Below are positions 51,734 to 62,884 of a DNA stretch of 64,000 nucleotides, piece by piece. Each line of letters opens with the position of its first letter. The first letter of the stretch is position 1. The translations under genes and the position numbers were made by a program. The stretch spans positions 1-64,000 of the forward strand of contig NZ_QBAW01000007.1 of the NCBI RefSeq assembly GCF_009689985.1. Direction: 5' to 3'. Under the pieces are notes generated by a model. It made no database searches. It worked only from the letters and a program-made list of their open reading frames with translations, and had not been told where the DNA came from. This DNA is from Helicobacter pylori. Its GTDB lineage: Bacteria > Campylobacterota > Campylobacteria > Campylobacterales > Helicobacteraceae.

Positions 51734-52831
51734 TTAATTCTCATTATAAATCGTTTTTAAATACTCTATTTTTGAAGTCAAATTGAGTAATACCATATCA
51801 GCTAACACCAATGAAAGCAAACTCTCGCACACCACGCTCCCTCTAATCGCAATGCAAGGATCATGCCTGCCTTTTAACAAGCATTCGCATTCATTATTAT
51901 TAATATCTATGGTTTGTTGAGGTTGGAAAATGCTTGGCGTGGGTTTGAAATGCACTCTTATAATAATTTCTTCCCCATTGCTCATGCCCCCTAAAACCCC
52001 CCCACTACGATTGCTCAAAAACCCTTTTTGATTTATTAAATCATTATACTCTGAGCCTTTTAATAAAGAGCTTTCTACCCCCTTGCCTATTTCAACCGCT
52101 TTCACCCCATTAAGCCCCATCATCGCTTCAGCGATTTTAGCGTCTAATTTAGCGTATAGCCCTTGACCTAAGCCAATGGGGAGCTTTTGATTTGTTTTTA
52201 CACTCCTTGCTCTAATCAAAGCCACGCCCCCTATGCTATCGTGGTTTTTGATAGCGTTTTGAATGGCTGTTTTTTGCGCTTCTTCTTGTTCTTTGTCTAG
52301 GGCAAAAATCTCGCTTTTTAAGGCGTGATTAAAATCGTAATTTTTGGCTTCAATGCCCCCAATTTTAATAATCCCGCTTTCACAAACAATACCAATTTCT
52401 CTTAAAAGCATTTTAGCAAACGCCCCAGCAGCCACTCTTATAGCGCTCTCTCTGGCCGAACTCCTCCCTCCACCCCTAAAATCTCTGATGCCGTATTTAT
52501 GAAAATAAGTGAAATCCGCATGGCTAGGCCTGAAAAGGTTTTTAATGTTATCGTAATCCTTGCTCCTAGCCCTTTGGTTGTGGATTAAAAACCCTATGGG
52601 CGTCCCTGTGCTAAAATCTTCAAAAACCCCGCTTGTTATTTCCACCTTATCGTCTTCTTTTCGTGGCGTAGTGAAAACATTCCTCCCCCCTTGGCGGCGC
52701 TTCATTTCATTTTCTAATAAGTCATAGTCTATTTTAATCCCGCTAGGCATGCCGTCTAATACCCCCCCTATCATATCCCCATGCGATTCCCCAAAAGTCG
52801 TGAGCCTCAAAAAACGCCCCAAAGTGTTCAT
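51734..52831 (-). CDS. aroC: Chorismate synthase
   Basis: An FMN-dependent enzyme that makes chorismate from EPSP. The 365 residues carry the signatures [21 protein letters not shown] (here cited from its first 20 residues), [15 protein letters not shown], and [13 protein letters not shown] with the family histidine and serine positions. Two C7/G7 runs (one near 52732, one near 51997) encode glycine pairs. It overlaps rnc by four bases. Chorismate does feed the futalosine menaquinone route whose genes lie upstream. Confidence 0.95.
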   Translation of the reverse strand: MNTLGRFLRLTTFGESHGDMIGGVLDGMPSGIKIDYDLLENEMKRRQGGRNVFTTPRKEDDKVEITSGVFEDFSTGTPIGFLIHNQRARSKDYDNIKNLFRPSHADFTYFHKYGIRDFRGGGRSSARESAIRVAAGAFAKMLLREIGIVCESGIIKIGGIEAKNYDFNHALKSEIFALDKEQEEAQKTAIQNAIKNHDSIGGVALIRARSVKTNQKLPIGLGQGLYAKLDAKIAEAMMGLNGVKAVEIGKGVESSLLKGSEYNDLINQKGFLSNRSGGVLGGMSNGEEIIIRVHFKPTPSIFQPQQTIDINNNECECLLKGRHDPCIAIRGSVVCESLLSLVLADMVLLNLTSKIEYLKTIYNEN

Positions 52832-53550
52832 TTGGCTTCCTTAAGTTTTTGAAGCGCTTGATAAGCGCATTGCTGTTCGGCTTCTTTTTTACTCTTGCCT
52901 TTAGCGGTCGCATACATTTTATCTTGAATGTATAGAGCCATTTCAAATTCTTTATGGTGATCGGGGCCTTTTTCTTTGAGTAATTGGTACGAAGGGATCA
53001 CGCAAAATTGCGCTTGGGTCAATTCCTGTAAGGCGGTTTTATAGTCCATAAACAAATGCTCCAAATCCAAACGCTTGTAAGCGCGATTGAGTAATTTTTG
53101 TATGATTTTACGCACCTTAGCTAACCCTGCTTCCAAATACACCCCAGCCATTAAAGCCTCAAAAGCGCTTGACAGAATAGAGGGTTTTTCCCTCCCATTA
53201 GAAATTTCTTCAGAAGAAGAAACGCGCAAATAATCCTGTAAAGCAATCGCTTTCGCTAATTTCGTAAAACCATGCGCACTCACAATAGAAGCCCTTAATT
53301 TAGAGAGTTTGCCCTCATCGTATTGATAGAATTTATGGTATAGCAACTCCCCTATCACCAAGCCCAACACCGCATCGCCCAAAAATTCTAAGCGCTCATT
53401 GTTTAAAGCGAGTTTGCATGATTTATGCGTTAAGGCTTGCTCTAATAAACGCTTGTCTTTAAAAGAATACCCTAAAGCTTTTTCTAGCGTTGTATAAGGG
53501 TTATTAGGCGTTGTATAAGGGCTGTTTTGAGAGCGTTTGTTTTTCATCAT
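52828..53550 (-). CDS. rnc: Ribonuclease III
   Basis: A double-strand-specific endoribonuclease for rRNA and sRNA processing. The 240 residues have signature [19 protein letters not shown] (about 50-68), downstream metal ligands in [19 protein letters not shown], and a C-terminal double-stranded RNA-binding domain (about 165-238) ending [18 protein letters not shown]. It starts with ATG-ATG. rnhA ends seven bases upstream. Confidence 0.96.
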   Translation of the reverse strand: MMKNKRSQNSPYTTPNNPYTTLEKALGYSFKDKRLLEQALTHKSCKLALNNERLEFLGDAVLGLVIGELLYHKFYQYDEGKLSKLRASIVSAHGFTKLAKAIALQDYLRVSSSEEISNGREKPSILSSAFEALMAGVYLEAGLAKVRKIIQKLLNRAYKRLDLEHLFMDYKTALQELTQAQFCVIPSYQLLKEKGPDHHKEFEMALYIQDKMYATAKGKSKKEAEQQCAYQALQKLKEAK

Positions 53551-53557
53551 TTTCCCT

Positions 53558-53989
53558 TTAAGTGGTCGTTTTGACCCGTTTTTGCGCCTCTAATTTAGCG
53601 AGGCTATCGCATCGTTCATTCTCAGCATGCCCGTTATGCCCCTTGATCCAAACAGCCACAATAGAATGCCCTTTAGAGACTTTTAAAAATTCTTTCCATA
53701 AATCCACATTTTTAACTTTAGAAAAATTCTTTTTTTGCCAGTTAATCAGCCACACATTGATCGCTTGGCACACGTATTGCGAATCGCTATAAAGCGTGAT
53801 ATGGCATGGGCGTTTCAAGATTTTTAACGCTTCATTGAGCGCTCTTAATTCCATGCGGTTATTCGTGGTGAAATGTTCGCCCCCACTGATGATTTTTTCT
53901 TTATCTTTATAGCGTAAAATCGCCGCATAACCGCCTGGCCCAGGATTACCTAAAGAAGAACCATCGCAAAAAATTTCAATTTCTTGCAT
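53558..53989 (-). CDS. rnhA: Ribonuclease HI
   Basis: Degrades the RNA strand of RNA-DNA hybrids. The 143 residues hold the catalytic Asp in FCDGSSLGNPGPGGYA, Glu in TNNRMELRALNEAL, Asp in LYSDSQYVC, and the last Asp with the His loop in IKGHNGHAENERCDSLA. Standard length. It abuts the LapB-like gene with no gap and precedes rnc. Confidence 0.96.
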   Translation of the reverse strand: MQEIEIFCDGSSLGNPGPGGYAAILRYKDKEKIISGGEHFTTNNRMELRALNEALKILKRPCHITLYSDSQYVCQAINVWLINWQKKNFSKVKNVDLWKEFLKVSKGHSIVAVWIKGHNGHAENERCDSLAKLEAQKRVKTTT

Positions 53990-55000
53990 TTAATCCACTC
54001 CCATAGCATGCGTTTCTTTAGAAATTTTAAGCACCATATCCATAAACGCTAACTGGTAACACACAGGGCACCTATGGCTTTCAAAAGGAAAGATTTGTTT
54101 GCAATGCTTGCAGCGGTATTCAAAAGTCAGACGCGCTTTCATAGGGCTATACAATAGAGCGCGTAAAACCTCTAATTCAAAAACTTGGCAAGGTTTGTGA
54201 TCCAAAAGCAGCCCTTGGGATCGCGCGATGTCTTGCAAAAGGGCGTGTTTTTCTAAAATGAAAGCAGGGATATTCATATCCCATAAAAGATCGATCACAT
54301 TTTCTAGCCGTTCGGTTGCATCAATTTCTTGCCAAAAAAGCTTTTCATCATAAGATTTTAAATAATTTAAAGCGATTTTTTTCAAATCTAACGACGCTTT
54401 TGAAACATGCAAGATTTTAGCCGCATCTTCCTTATTCTCTATTAAATGCATGAGATAAAGATAATTTTTAATCGTTTCAATTTCAGGCACTTCTAATTCT
54501 TCCAAACATTCCAAAGTCTCTAAAGCCTTTGAATAGTCTTTTTCTAATTCATACGCATGCAAAAGTTTCAATAACGCTTCCACATTCCTTGGGGAAAAGC
54601 GCAAAATTTCTTTCACGGTGTCTTTTATTTTTTGCAAATACCCCACACTAAAATAATTTTCAGCTAATAAATCTAAAACAGCGATTTTTTCTTCATCTTT
54701 TAAGGGGCGATTCAAAAGCCCCTTTAAAATTTCAATACTCATTTCTATGTCAGCAATTTTAGAATACGCCCTGGCTAAAAACATCAAACTAGAAATTTTA
54801 GCATGCTTTAAAAGCTCGTCTAAATTCTCACTGCTCGCATAGGCGTTTTGATTTTGGGCGAATTTTTGTAAAAATTTTTTGTTTCTCTTTCGGGTGAAAT
54901 ACGCTCTAGCCTGTTCTAATAAAATCACAAGAGCGATAATGAAAGTGAATAAAGCGATAGAAAATAAAGAATCTTTATAGAGGAAATTGAAGTGTTGCAC
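53990..55000 (-). CDS. LapB (YciM)-like membrane-anchored TPR protein with C-terminal zinc ribbon
   Basis: A 336-residue protein with one N-terminal membrane segment (about 9-27), several TPR-like helix pairs (about 55-270), and a C-terminal rubredoxin-type knuckle with C297, C300, C311 and C314 in CKHC and CPVC. This layout, anchor plus TPRs plus metal ribbon, is that of LapB, which in E. coli presents LpxC to FtsH and coordinates LPS synthesis. The assignment is structural; identity is low. Neighbours include bamA and a SurA-like chaperone, supporting an envelope role. Confidence 0.65.
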   Translation of the reverse strand: MQHFNFLYKDSLFSIALFTFIIALVILLEQARAYFTRKRNKKFLQKFAQNQNAYASSENLDELLKHAKISSLMFLARAYSKIADIEMSIEILKGLLNRPLKDEEKIAVLDLLAENYFSVGYLQKIKDTVKEILRFSPRNVEALLKLLHAYELEKDYSKALETLECLEELEVPEIETIKNYLYLMHLIENKEDAAKILHVSKASLDLKKIALNYLKSYDEKLFWQEIDATERLENVIDLLWDMNIPAFILEKHALLQDIARSQGLLLDHKPCQVFELEVLRALLYSPMKARLTFEYRCKHCKQIFPFESHRCPVCYQLAFMDMVLKISKETHAMGVD

Positions 55001-55010
55001 AATCTAAAAA

Positions 55011-56276
55011 TCACTCTCTAATCATCACAATCCTAGACTTAACGCGCAATTTTTCAAAATGCTCTTCTAAAATCTTATCTTTAGATTCTTCCACTAATTT
55101 TTGGGCGATGAATTGCTTGGCTTGACTGAAGCTCACTTCGTTTTTACCCTTTTTTTCCTTGATATAAAAAGTGATGAACTGCCCCCCACCCCCATTCATA
55201 ACGGGCGTGAAAGATCCTTGCTCATGCGAAATAAAGACTTGAGCGATTTGAGGGTTTAAGGTTTTCATCTCTATTTTTTCATTGGCCTTACTCACCCCTG
55301 GAATTTCCAAATTAGGATCTGCCATAGCCCTTTCTAAATCTTCTTGATTGGTGGAAGTGTAGCGCACGGTTTCTATTTCTGTGGGGATACTGAATTGCTC
55401 CTTGTGTTTGTTATAATATTCGCGCATTTTGGTTTCAGAGCTGGTATCCACATTGGTGAGTAAGATATTACGCAACAATTCTTGCATTTCTAAATGCTCC
55501 TTAAGCTGATCTCTATAGAGTTTATAATGCCCCTCAGCCATAAGCATTTGTTTGAAATGGTCTAAATCCATGCCTTGCTGTTGCGCCATCATCGCCATTT
55601 CTTGGTCCAGCTTGTCATCATCTACATGGATTTTTAAGCGCTCAATTTCTTGGTTTTTAATGCGCTCCGCAATCAAACGATCCCTAGCTTGAGCTTTGCT
55701 CACTTTAGATTTTTCTTGCTCTTCTTGGATTTGATACAGCGTGATAGGCGAGCCATTAACGAGCAAAGAAATGCCCCCTACGACCTTATCTTCAAGGGTG
55801 TTGTTAGCAGCGCCATTAGGATTACCAAAAATAGAATTGAATTGAGAGCCAGGGCTTGTCCCCTTATTTTTTTCAAGAGTTTGAGAGGTTGTCTCTTTTT
55901 CTTCAAGTTTTGGCACATTATTTTGAACGCCTTGATTTTGCGTGCCTTGATTTTGAACCCCTTTAGCACCCTCTTTGATTTTAGAAGGCGTTATTTTTTG
56001 AGTGGGATTTTTGGCATCCCCATGATGGACTTCCGCCCTGGGCTTTCTCTTGGCTTTTGTTTCTTTCTTTTCTTCGGGGTTTTTCTTTTCTTCTTTTTTA
56101 TTCTTCAAATCCTTATTCTTCAAATCCTTATTCTTCAATTCTTGGCGGATTTTTTTATCCAAAGAAGACTCTTGCTTCCTCCCTTCTAAGGCTTCCACTT
56201 TAGATTCCGGCTCTGCATAAACGATCCTAATAAACAACAAAGCCTTCAAAACATAAGAAAAAATTTTCCTCATCAA
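55011..56276 (-). CDS. Periplasmic SurA-like chaperone / peptidyl-prolyl isomerase
   Basis: A 421-residue exported protein. A signal peptide ([18 protein letters not shown]) is followed by a 100-residue low-complexity linker rich in Lys/Glu with KNKDL repeats (56100-56144) and NQG repeats (about 55920-55965). Then comes a SurA-type N-domain ([28 protein letters not shown]) and a parvulin-like C-terminal part ([30 protein letters not shown]). It probably escorts outer-membrane proteins to BamA, encoded four genes upstream. Overlaps gatB by four bases. Confidence 0.75.
   Translation of the reverse strand: MMRKIFSYVLKALLFIRIVYAEPESKVEALEGRKQESSLDKKIRQELKNKDLKNKDLKNKKEEKKNPEEKKETKAKRKPRAEVHHGDAKNPTQKITPSKIKEGAKGVQNQGTQNQGVQNNVPKLEEKETTSQTLEKNKGTSPGSQFNSIFGNPNGAANNTLEDKVVGGISLLVNGSPITLYQIQEEQEKSKVSKAQARDRLIAERIKNQEIERLKIHVDDDKLDQEMAMMAQQQGMDLDHFKQMLMAEGHYKLYRDQLKEHLEMQELLRNILLTNVDTSSETKMREYYNKHKEQFSIPTEIETVRYTSTNQEDLERAMADPNLEIPGVSKANEKIEMKTLNPQIAQVFISHEQGSFTPVMNGGGGQFITFYIKEKKGKNEVSFSQAKQFIAQKLVEESKDKILEEHFEKLRVKSRIVMIRE
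56100..56144. repeat. 15-bp tandem repeat inside the SurA-like gene
   Basis: ATTCTTCAAATCCTT occurs twice exactly, then a third diverged copy (ATTCTTCAATTCTTG). It encodes the repeated pentapeptide KNKDL. Being 15 bp, it can change copy number without frameshift. Confidence 0.75.
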
Positions 56277-57700
56277 CCCAATTTCTCTTTCAAAATAGCA
56301 TTCACCACGCCAGGATTAGCGCCTTTTAGATTTTTCATCGCTTGCCCTACAAAAAACCCAAAAAGCTTGTCCTTACCGCTTTTGTATTCAAGCACCTTAT
56401 CAGCGTTGTTTTTAAGCACCTCTTCTACCACTTTGACAATCGCTTCTGTGTCATTGACTTGAGACAAGCCCATTTGTTCAATGAGCGCATCCACATCGCC
56501 CCCTTGCTCTTCTAAAAGCCTGTCTAACACATCTTTAGCGCTCTTACCCGAAATCTTGCCCTCATCAATGCGTTTGGCTAAAGCGCCTAACGCATGAGCG
56601 CTAACTCCGCAATTTTCTAAAGTGATCTCGGCCTTCAAGCGTCCTAATAATTCCACACAAAGCCATGTCACGCTCGTTTTAGCCTTAACCCCAAGATTGA
56701 GCATGCTTTCAAAATACTCCGCCAATAAAGGATCGCTCACCAATAAATTCGCATCGTCTTCTTTAAGGTTAAAATCTTTCATGTAACGGATTTTTTTCGC
56801 ACCCGGCAATTCATTGATCTTTTGAGATTCTTTTAAAAGTTTTTCATCAATAAAAACAGGATACAAATCCGGATCTTTAAAATAGCGGTAATCCGCTGAC
56901 TCTTCTTTATTGCGCATAGAAAGGGTGATCCCTTTGGCGGTGTCAAAAAGGCGCGTTTCTTGAACCACCTCTTCATTATAACGCCCGCTTTCCCACGCCG
57001 CGCTTTGGCGCTCTATTTCGTATTCAATCGCTTTAGCAATGAATCTAAAGCTATTTAGGTTTTTAATCTCCACTCTCGTGTAAAGCTTTTCATCGCCCTT
57101 AGGTCTAATGGATACATTCGCATCGCACCTGAAATTCCCCTCTTGCATGTTTGCATCAGAAATCCCTATAAAACGCACGATAGCATGGAGCTTTTTCAAA
57201 TACGCTATGGCTTCTTCACTATTTTTCATGTCCGGCTTGCTGACAATCTCTAATAAAGGGGTGCAAGCGCGGTTCAAATCCACCAAAGAATAACTGCCCT
57301 CATGGATATTTTTACCGGCGTCTTCTTCCATGTGGGCTCTTTCAATGCGCACGATTTTTGCGCCCTCTTTGGTGTCAATCTCTAACTTCCCATCGCTCAC
57401 AATGGGGACTTCAAACTGCGAAATTTGATAAGCCTTAGGCAAATCAGGGTAAAAGTAATTTTTCCTCGCAAAAATGGAATACTGGTTGATATTGGCTTCA
57501 ATGGCTGTGCCTAATTGGATGGCTTTTTTAACCACTTCTTTATTCAATACCGGTAAAGCTCCCGGTAAGCCCAAACACACAGGGCAGGTGTTAGAATTGG
57601 GGGTTTCTCCAAAGCTTGTAGAGCAAGAGCAAAAGATTTTGGTTTTGGTGTTGAGTTGGACATGGACTTCTAGCCCGATTACAGCTTCAAATGGCATCAT
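56273..57700 (-). CDS. gatB: Aspartyl/glutamyl-tRNA amidotransferase subunit B
   Basis: GatB of the GatCAB complex, which converts Glu-tRNA(Gln) and Asp-tRNA(Asn) to the amide forms; essential where GlnRS/AsnRS are absent. The 475 residues open with [13 protein letters not shown], hold zinc cysteines CSCS and CPVC, and include [31 protein letters not shown] and the C-terminal YqeY-like domain. Overlaps both neighbours by four bases. Confidence 0.96.
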   Translation of the reverse strand: MMPFEAVIGLEVHVQLNTKTKIFCSCSTSFGETPNSNTCPVCLGLPGALPVLNKEVVKKAIQLGTAIEANINQYSIFARKNYFYPDLPKAYQISQFEVPIVSDGKLEIDTKEGAKIVRIERAHMEEDAGKNIHEGSYSLVDLNRACTPLLEIVSKPDMKNSEEAIAYLKKLHAIVRFIGISDANMQEGNFRCDANVSIRPKGDEKLYTRVEIKNLNSFRFIAKAIEYEIERQSAAWESGRYNEEVVQETRLFDTAKGITLSMRNKEESADYRYFKDPDLYPVFIDEKLLKESQKINELPGAKKIRYMKDFNLKEDDANLLVSDPLLAEYFESMLNLGVKAKTSVTWLCVELLGRLKAEITLENCGVSAHALGALAKRIDEGKISGKSAKDVLDRLLEEQGGDVDALIEQMGLSQVNDTEAIVKVVEEVLKNNADKVLEYKSGKDKLFGFFVGQAMKNLKGANPGVVNAILKEKLG

Positions 57701-58998
57701 TTGTCCTTACTCTTTTTATTGCTCACAATGGCAAAAGTCAAATCATTGATCTCGGTGTGCGCTTTAATGAAATCATTGATCTCTTTCAAACTCATTTTTT
57801 GGATTTGATCTAAGAGCGTTTGGTTGAAATTTAAAGGCAAACCTAAATAAAAATAATTGTAAGTGGTGTTCAAGCGGCTAGAGATCGTTTCATTCCTTAA
57901 AGGCTCAGAGCCTAGTAAAAACTTTTTAGCGTCGTCTAATTCTTGTTGCGTCATGCCTTTTTCTATAAATTCTTTAACAATTTTTTTAACTAAGGCAACG
58001 CTTTTAGCTTGAGTGCTGAGCTTGGTTTGCAAATACCCGCTCGCAAAATGCGCCACTTTAGAAAAATTAGAGCGGATATACACGCTATAAGCCAAGCCCT
58101 CTTGAACCCTGATTTTTTCCATCAAACGAGAGCCAAACCCCCCCCCAAGCACAAACATCATGACTTTAGATTTCGCTAAATCCTGTTTTAAATCCTTGAT
58201 TTTAAAGGGCGCGCCAAAATACACGAAAGCCTGCTCAGTGTCTTTATAGAGGACTTTTTCGCTTTTTTTATCGCTCGTTTCAAAATAAGGCTCTTCATAC
58301 GCTTTACCTTGCGGCAAGAAATTAAGAGCGTTATCTAAACGCTTAAGGGTTTGATCGATTTTCAAATCGCCCCCAAGCACCACCACGAGCTTATTGAGTT
58401 CAAAGACCTTAGAAAATTGCTGTTTCAAATCCTCTAGCTTGATTTTTTGGAGACTCTCTTTAGTGCCTAAGGCTGCGTTAGCTAAAGGGGTGTTAGCAAA
58501 AAGTTCTTGCTTTAAAGTCAATTTAGCCAAATAGTCAAAATCGCTTTCTTTTTGTAAAAGCACGGCCAACATTTGGGTTTTGACTTTTTCTAAAGCGCTT
58601 TGCGTGAAGTTAGGGGATTTCAAAAGCTCTTTTAAGCGCATGATGGCTTCATCTTCGTATTCTTTTAAAAATTCTAAAGTGATTTGCAAATCTTCTGTGC
58701 TGGTATCCACATTCAAACTGATCGCTTTTTGCTCTAAAAGTTGCGCAAACCCCACCGCACCAAGCTCTTTAGTGCCTTCGTTTAAAACTTGTGCGAATAA
58801 TTTCGCCAAACCCAACTGATCTTTATCGCTTAAGCTCCCACCCCCTCTAAAAGCTAAATGGATAAACCCCATAGGCAATAAATGGTTTTCTTCATAAATC
58901 ACAGGGACTTTAGCTTGATTGATTTCTTGGTGTGTCAAAGCGCTCGCTTGTAACCCCATAAAAACTCCTAATAATAAAGTGATTAAAAATTTTTTCAT
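57697..58998 (-). CDS. M16 peptidase-family protein lacking the zinc motif
   Basis: A 433-residue exported M16 protein with signal peptide ([20 protein letters not shown]). The family layout is kept ([39 protein letters not shown]). However, the inverted zinc motif HxxEH is replaced by K66-L-F-A69-Q70 in [14 protein letters not shown]. So it is likely the non-catalytic partner of another M16 peptidase encoded elsewhere. A G9 run (58138-58146) encodes LGGGF and is long enough to slip. Four-base overlap with gatB. Confidence 0.85.
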   Translation of the reverse strand: MKKFLITLLLGVFMGLQASALTHQEINQAKVPVIYEENHLLPMGFIHLAFRGGGSLSDKDQLGLAKLFAQVLNEGTKELGAVGFAQLLEQKAISLNVDTSTEDLQITLEFLKEYEDEAIMRLKELLKSPNFTQSALEKVKTQMLAVLLQKESDFDYLAKLTLKQELFANTPLANAALGTKESLQKIKLEDLKQQFSKVFELNKLVVVLGGDLKIDQTLKRLDNALNFLPQGKAYEEPYFETSDKKSEKVLYKDTEQAFVYFGAPFKIKDLKQDLAKSKVMMFVLGGGFGSRLMEKIRVQEGLAYSVYIRSNFSKVAHFASGYLQTKLSTQAKSVALVKKIVKEFIEKGMTQQELDDAKKFLLGSEPLRNETISSRLNTTYNYFYLGLPLNFNQTLLDQIQKMSLKEINDFIKAHTEINDLTFAIVSNKKSKDK

Positions 58999-59003
58999 GC
59001 TCT

Positions 59004-60065
59004 TTATACCTTTGCTTTAGCCGGATAACGCTTTAAAATTTCATAAGCGGTGTTTCGTTTAGCCGCCACGCTCCCAATGTCTTCAATAAGCTCTATCATT
59101 TCCGCTTCATTCATGCAAAAACTCGTCCCGGCCGCTTTCACGACATTTTCTTCCATCATCACACTCCCTAAATCATTCGCTCCAAACAATAAGGCTAACT
59201 GCCCTATCATAGAGCCTTGAGTAACCCATGAACTTTGTATGTTTTGAATGTTATCCAAAAAAATCCTACTGCATGCCAAATAGCGTAAATACCGATTGGA
59301 ACTCGCTTTTTTAATGCTTGGGATTTCTTCTTTTAAGGGGGTGTTGTTGGGCTGAAAACTCCATAAAATAAAAGCCCTAAAGCCGCCGGTTTCATCTTGC
59401 AAATCGCGCACCCTTTGTAGATGCTCTATTACATCTTCTTCATTATCCACGCTCCCAAACATCATGGTAGCCGTGCTTTTAATCCCACAAAGATGCGCCA
59501 TTCTATGCACTTCAATCCACCGATCACTACTCAATTTTTTAGGAGCAATGACATCGCGCACCCTATCGCTTAATATTTCTGCTCCCGCTCCTGGAATGGA
59601 ACTTAACCCGGCGTTTTTCAACCTTTCTAAAACTTCTTTTAAAGACAATTTAGAGATTTTAGAAATGTAATCAATTTCAACCGCGCTAAAACCATGAATG
59701 GTAATGGTGGGGAATTTTTGAGCGATATGGCTGACTAAATTTTCATAATAGTCTATTTTGAGCTGCGGGTGCACCCCCCCTTGAAAAAGGATCTGCGTGC
59801 CGCCAATAGCGAGCAATTCTTCAATCTTTTGATCAATTTCTTCATAGCTCAACACATAGGCGTCTTTTTCTTTTAAGGTGCGTTTGAACGCACAAAACTT
59901 GCAATCCACAAAACAAATATTGGTGTAATTGATATTCCTATCCACAATAAAAGTCGTCAAGTTTTCAGGGTGCAAGCGTTGCTTTACCCTCAAAGCCCTT
60001 TGCCCTAATTCTTTCAAGGGCGCGTTTTTCATTAAATCCAAAATTTCTTCTCTGTTGATGCGCAT
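59004..60065 (-). CDS. mqnC: Cyclic dehypoxanthinyl futalosine synthase MqnC
   Basis: A radical-SAM enzyme of the futalosine menaquinone pathway. The start is ATG 60065 (MRINREEILDLM), with AAGG seven bases upstream and the bamA stop next to it; the longer frame overlaps bamA. The 353 residues carry the cluster motif C51-FVD-C55-KF-C58, QGGVHPQLKIDYYE, SSIPGAGAEILSDRVRD and WVTQGSMIGQLALLFGANDL. MqnE lies two genes upstream. Confidence 0.92.
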   Translation of the reverse strand: MRINREEILDLMKNAPLKELGQRALRVKQRLHPENLTTFIVDRNINYTNICFVDCKFCAFKRTLKEKDAYVLSYEEIDQKIEELLAIGGTQILFQGGVHPQLKIDYYENLVSHIAQKFPTITIHGFSAVEIDYISKISKLSLKEVLERLKNAGLSSIPGAGAEILSDRVRDVIAPKKLSSDRWIEVHRMAHLCGIKSTATMMFGSVDNEEDVIEHLQRVRDLQDETGGFRAFILWSFQPNNTPLKEEIPSIKKASSNRYLRYLACSRIFLDNIQNIQSSWVTQGSMIGQLALLFGANDLGSVMMEENVVKAAGTSFCMNEAEMIELIEDIGSVAAKRNTAYEILKRYPAKAKV

Positions 60066-60066
60066 T

Positions 60067-62802
60067 TTAAAACCTTGTTCCCATAGAAAATTCAAAGTGT
60101 TGCGTGTAATCGTCCATGTTGGGGTTGAAGCATAGCCCTTTACATTTCTTGCCATTGCCATCGCCCCATTGGTTGAAAAACGCTATAGGGAAAATCAACA
60201 CTAAAGGCCCCATGGGCGAAATCCATTCAATCTGTAAGCCTGTAGAAGCCCTCCAAGTCGCTCTTTCAAACCCAGCCCCTATAACGCCATAATCTTTAAA
60301 ATTCGCTGTTGTGAAGGGAGCGTTATAGAAGAAGCTCCCCCTAGTTGGGGTTTTAAAGGTCAAGAAACCAAAGTCAAAAAACCAAGCTAAACGCATTTTA
60401 GCCGCTTTTAACACCCCATAGCTCAATTCTGTAGAAGCGGTGAAGATCCCATCGCCTCCAAGCCACAAGCCAAACTCATCTTTAGGCGTAACCGATCCGT
60501 TCCTAAAGCCTCTCACCGTGGTTACGCCCCCCATGTAGAAGGTGGAGTTTAAGGGCAAGTAATCATCGGTGTTATACCTAAAGATATAGCCTCCTTGCGT
60601 TTTAAAGCGAGCGATCAAATCTATCAATAAATATTTTTGCAAATGGTGGTAAGCGGCAAATTTACCATAGACTTTAGTGTTACGGACATTCCCGCCTAAC
60701 CCGTTCCAAGAATTGAGCGTACCAGAGCTTGGCAAGCCAGACATCGTCGCATAGGAGCTAAAGATAACCCCATTTCTAGGGAAATAATAATCATCGGTGT
60801 TGTCATAGCTCACATCAAGAGTGAAAGAGCTGGTGATAGGCGTATGGTAATCCCTATCCCAAATACCTTTTATTTCTGGTGAAGTGGTGATCGCTCCAGG
60901 GTTAGAACAATTTTCAGGTTGTAAGGGAGTTCTACCGCCTGATAAGCGATTGATAATCACCGATGCGGGGGTAGAACATTGCCTTGGAGCGACCACTTCA
61001 TTAACAGAGGAATAGTAGCGGTTGTATAAAGGGCTACTGAAACCAAGGAGTTTGGTAACATTCAAGTTATACCCTAAGCTCACATGGGTTCTGTTACCCA
61101 GCATGCGCCCGACATTCACCCCAAAGCCCCCGCCTTGTTGGACATATTGGTAGCTTATCCTATAATCCGCATAAAGATTGATCGTAGAGCTATACCAGCT
61201 GTCAAAAATCCTTGGATTAGTCAAGCTCAAATTCCCAGCAAACATACGCCCCGCTCCTCTTGGCATGCCCGGATAAGATCTGCCCCCCCCTGTAGCAATG
61301 TTAGCATACAAACTCATGCTTTGTCCTGTGCCAAAAAGGTTTCTTTCGCTCACGCTCCCATTAAGCATAAGCCCTCCATAAGAGCCATAGCCTAACCCAA
61401 ATTGCAACTGCCCGGTGCGCCCCTCTTCTACACTCACTAACAAATCCATAAGCGAGCTATTCACCCTTTTTTCTTCAATTTTGACTTTAGAGAAGAATCC
61501 TAAACGCCTTAAAGAATTTTCGGAATTTCTCAATTTGGTCAAGTTGTATTTATCCTTAGGCCCTAACAATAACTCCCTTCTGATGATCCTATCGCTTGTG
61601 CGCTGATTTCCTGAAATGATGACATCATTGATATACACCATATCGCCCACTTCAATACGATAAATGACTTTCACAAGCCCGTTTTTTTCATCTTTATCCA
61701 AGTCTGGCTTCACCACCGCAAACGCATAACCCTTATCGGCGATTTCGGTTTTTAAAATTTGCGCATCCGCTCTTAAATGCTCAATATTAAAGACATCTTT
61801 TCTTTTAACTTTAAGCGCTTTTTCTAAGGTTTTTAAGGGGACTACCGGGTTGTCAATCTCTATTAAAATGTCTGAAATCCTGTATTGGATTCCTTCTTTG
61901 ACTTTATAATGAAGCTTAGCGTCATGGGTAGAAAAATCCGTTTTCAAAAAAGGCGAAGAAATATGAGCGTCTAAGTAACCCCTACGCATATACACATCTT
62001 GGATACGCAAAGAATCGTATTCTAATTGATCTAAACGCAATTTCCCATCATTCAAGCCCCACATCCAGCCCATGAAATCTCGTTGCTTGTTTGCGCTCAA
62101 AGATTCAATCATGCGGCGTTTTAATTTCGCGCTTCCCTCATAAATGGATTGTTTGATATAAATACTATCCCCCCTATTCACATCAAACACGATTAATAAC
62201 GCGCCCTCACTGACCTTTTGGGTGCGCACCTCCACCACGCTCCCATAATAGCCCTGCCCCTCTAAAGCGGTTTTTAAAGCCGTTTTAGCATGCTCTAATT
62301 TTTGCTCATCAAAGGTGTCGCCCTTTTTGATCCCCATTTGGGATTTTAAGCCGTCTTTTTCTTTTTCAGTCCCATAACCCTTGATTTCTACCCCGGCAAT
62401 TCTAGCTTTTTCATCAAAATGAAACTCTAATATGCCGCCCTCAAAAGTGGCATAAACATCTTTAAAATACCCTTGATTGAACAAAGCCAAAACAGCGGTG
62501 TCTATTTTTTTAGAATCCACAATATCACCCACACGAATCTTTACAATCTCATTAGCAAGCATGTCAGACATGTAAGAAAGCCCAATATAGGAAACGGACT
62601 TGACTTTCATTTCTTTAGGCGTTTGACTTGATTGAGAGGTTTCGTTTTGAGCCTCATTTCTTTGAGTCTCATTTTTTTGAGATTCTTGAGAGGCTTCTTT
62701 TGGTGGAGTCAAATCGTTTGGTTTAGAGCCGTCATTTTCTAAAGCCTCAACGCTGGTATTGATACATGCGAAAACAAGAGAAGATAGAATTAATTTTTTA
62801 AT
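60067..62802 (-). CDS. bamA: Outer membrane protein assembly factor BamA, apparent ATT start
   Basis: BamA is the essential Omp85 insertase. From 62802 the frame gives 911 residues: a signal peptide ([19 protein letters not shown]), a Glu/Gln-rich linker, POTRA domains (about 70-430) and the barrel with [20 protein letters not shown] and C-terminal FSMGTRF. No ATG, GTG or TTG exists between the upstream in-frame stop (near 62858) and residue 31. A start at TTG 62712 would remove the signal peptide. AAGGA is exactly seven bases before an ATT at 62800-62802. A G8 run is at 61283-61290. Confidence 0.88.
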   Translation of the reverse strand: MKKLILSSLVFACINTSVEALENDGSKPNDLTPPKEASQESQKNETQRNEAQNETSQSSQTPKEMKVKSVSYIGLSYMSDMLANEIVKIRVGDIVDSKKIDTAVLALFNQGYFKDVYATFEGGILEFHFDEKARIAGVEIKGYGTEKEKDGLKSQMGIKKGDTFDEQKLEHAKTALKTALEGQGYYGSVVEVRTQKVSEGALLIVFDVNRGDSIYIKQSIYEGSAKLKRRMIESLSANKQRDFMGWMWGLNDGKLRLDQLEYDSLRIQDVYMRRGYLDAHISSPFLKTDFSTHDAKLHYKVKEGIQYRISDILIEIDNPVVPLKTLEKALKVKRKDVFNIEHLRADAQILKTEIADKGYAFAVVKPDLDKDEKNGLVKVIYRIEVGDMVYINDVIISGNQRTSDRIIRRELLLGPKDKYNLTKLRNSENSLRRLGFFSKVKIEEKRVNSSLMDLLVSVEEGRTGQLQFGLGYGSYGGLMLNGSVSERNLFGTGQSMSLYANIATGGGRSYPGMPRGAGRMFAGNLSLTNPRIFDSWYSSTINLYADYRISYQYVQQGGGFGVNVGRMLGNRTHVSLGYNLNVTKLLGFSSPLYNRYYSSVNEVVAPRQCSTPASVIINRLSGGRTPLQPENCSNPGAITTSPEIKGIWDRDYHTPITSSFTLDVSYDNTDDYYFPRNGVIFSSYATMSGLPSSGTLNSWNGLGGNVRNTKVYGKFAAYHHLQKYLLIDLIARFKTQGGYIFRYNTDDYLPLNSTFYMGGVTTVRGFRNGSVTPKDEFGLWLGGDGIFTASTELSYGVLKAAKMRLAWFFDFGFLTFKTPTRGSFFYNAPFTTANFKDYGVIGAGFERATWRASTGLQIEWISPMGPLVLIFPIAFFNQWGDGNGKKCKGLCFNPNMDDYTQHFEFSMGTRF

Positions 62803-62848
62803 ACTGATTTCCTTAATAGATTTTAGCTTGAGTGTTGTTAGTAGCGTT

Positions 62849-62854
62849 ATTATA
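62849..62854 (-). promoter_or_regulatory. -10 box upstream of bamA
   Basis: TATAAT on the minus strand, 46 bases before the ATT codon, in the 82-base gap after mqnE. bamA may have its own promoter inside the gene train. Confidence 0.55.
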
Positions 62855-62884
62855 ACTAATCATTCTTAAAAACGCTAAAGATTA

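Noticed and set aside
51990..52740. C7 runs in aroC as phase-variation switches
   Set aside because: Seven bases is short, and loss of chorismate synthase would be strongly harmful.
55650..56189. 179-codon plus-strand frame opposite the SurA-like gene
   Set aside because: It mirrors the low-complexity Lys/Glu linker and reads as a run of Phe/Leu; no ribosome site and no family.
59004..60161. Longer mqnC start overlapping bamA by about 95 bases
   Set aside because: The extra N-terminal residues read the bamA end in another frame; the ATG at 60065 has its own Shine-Dalgarno.
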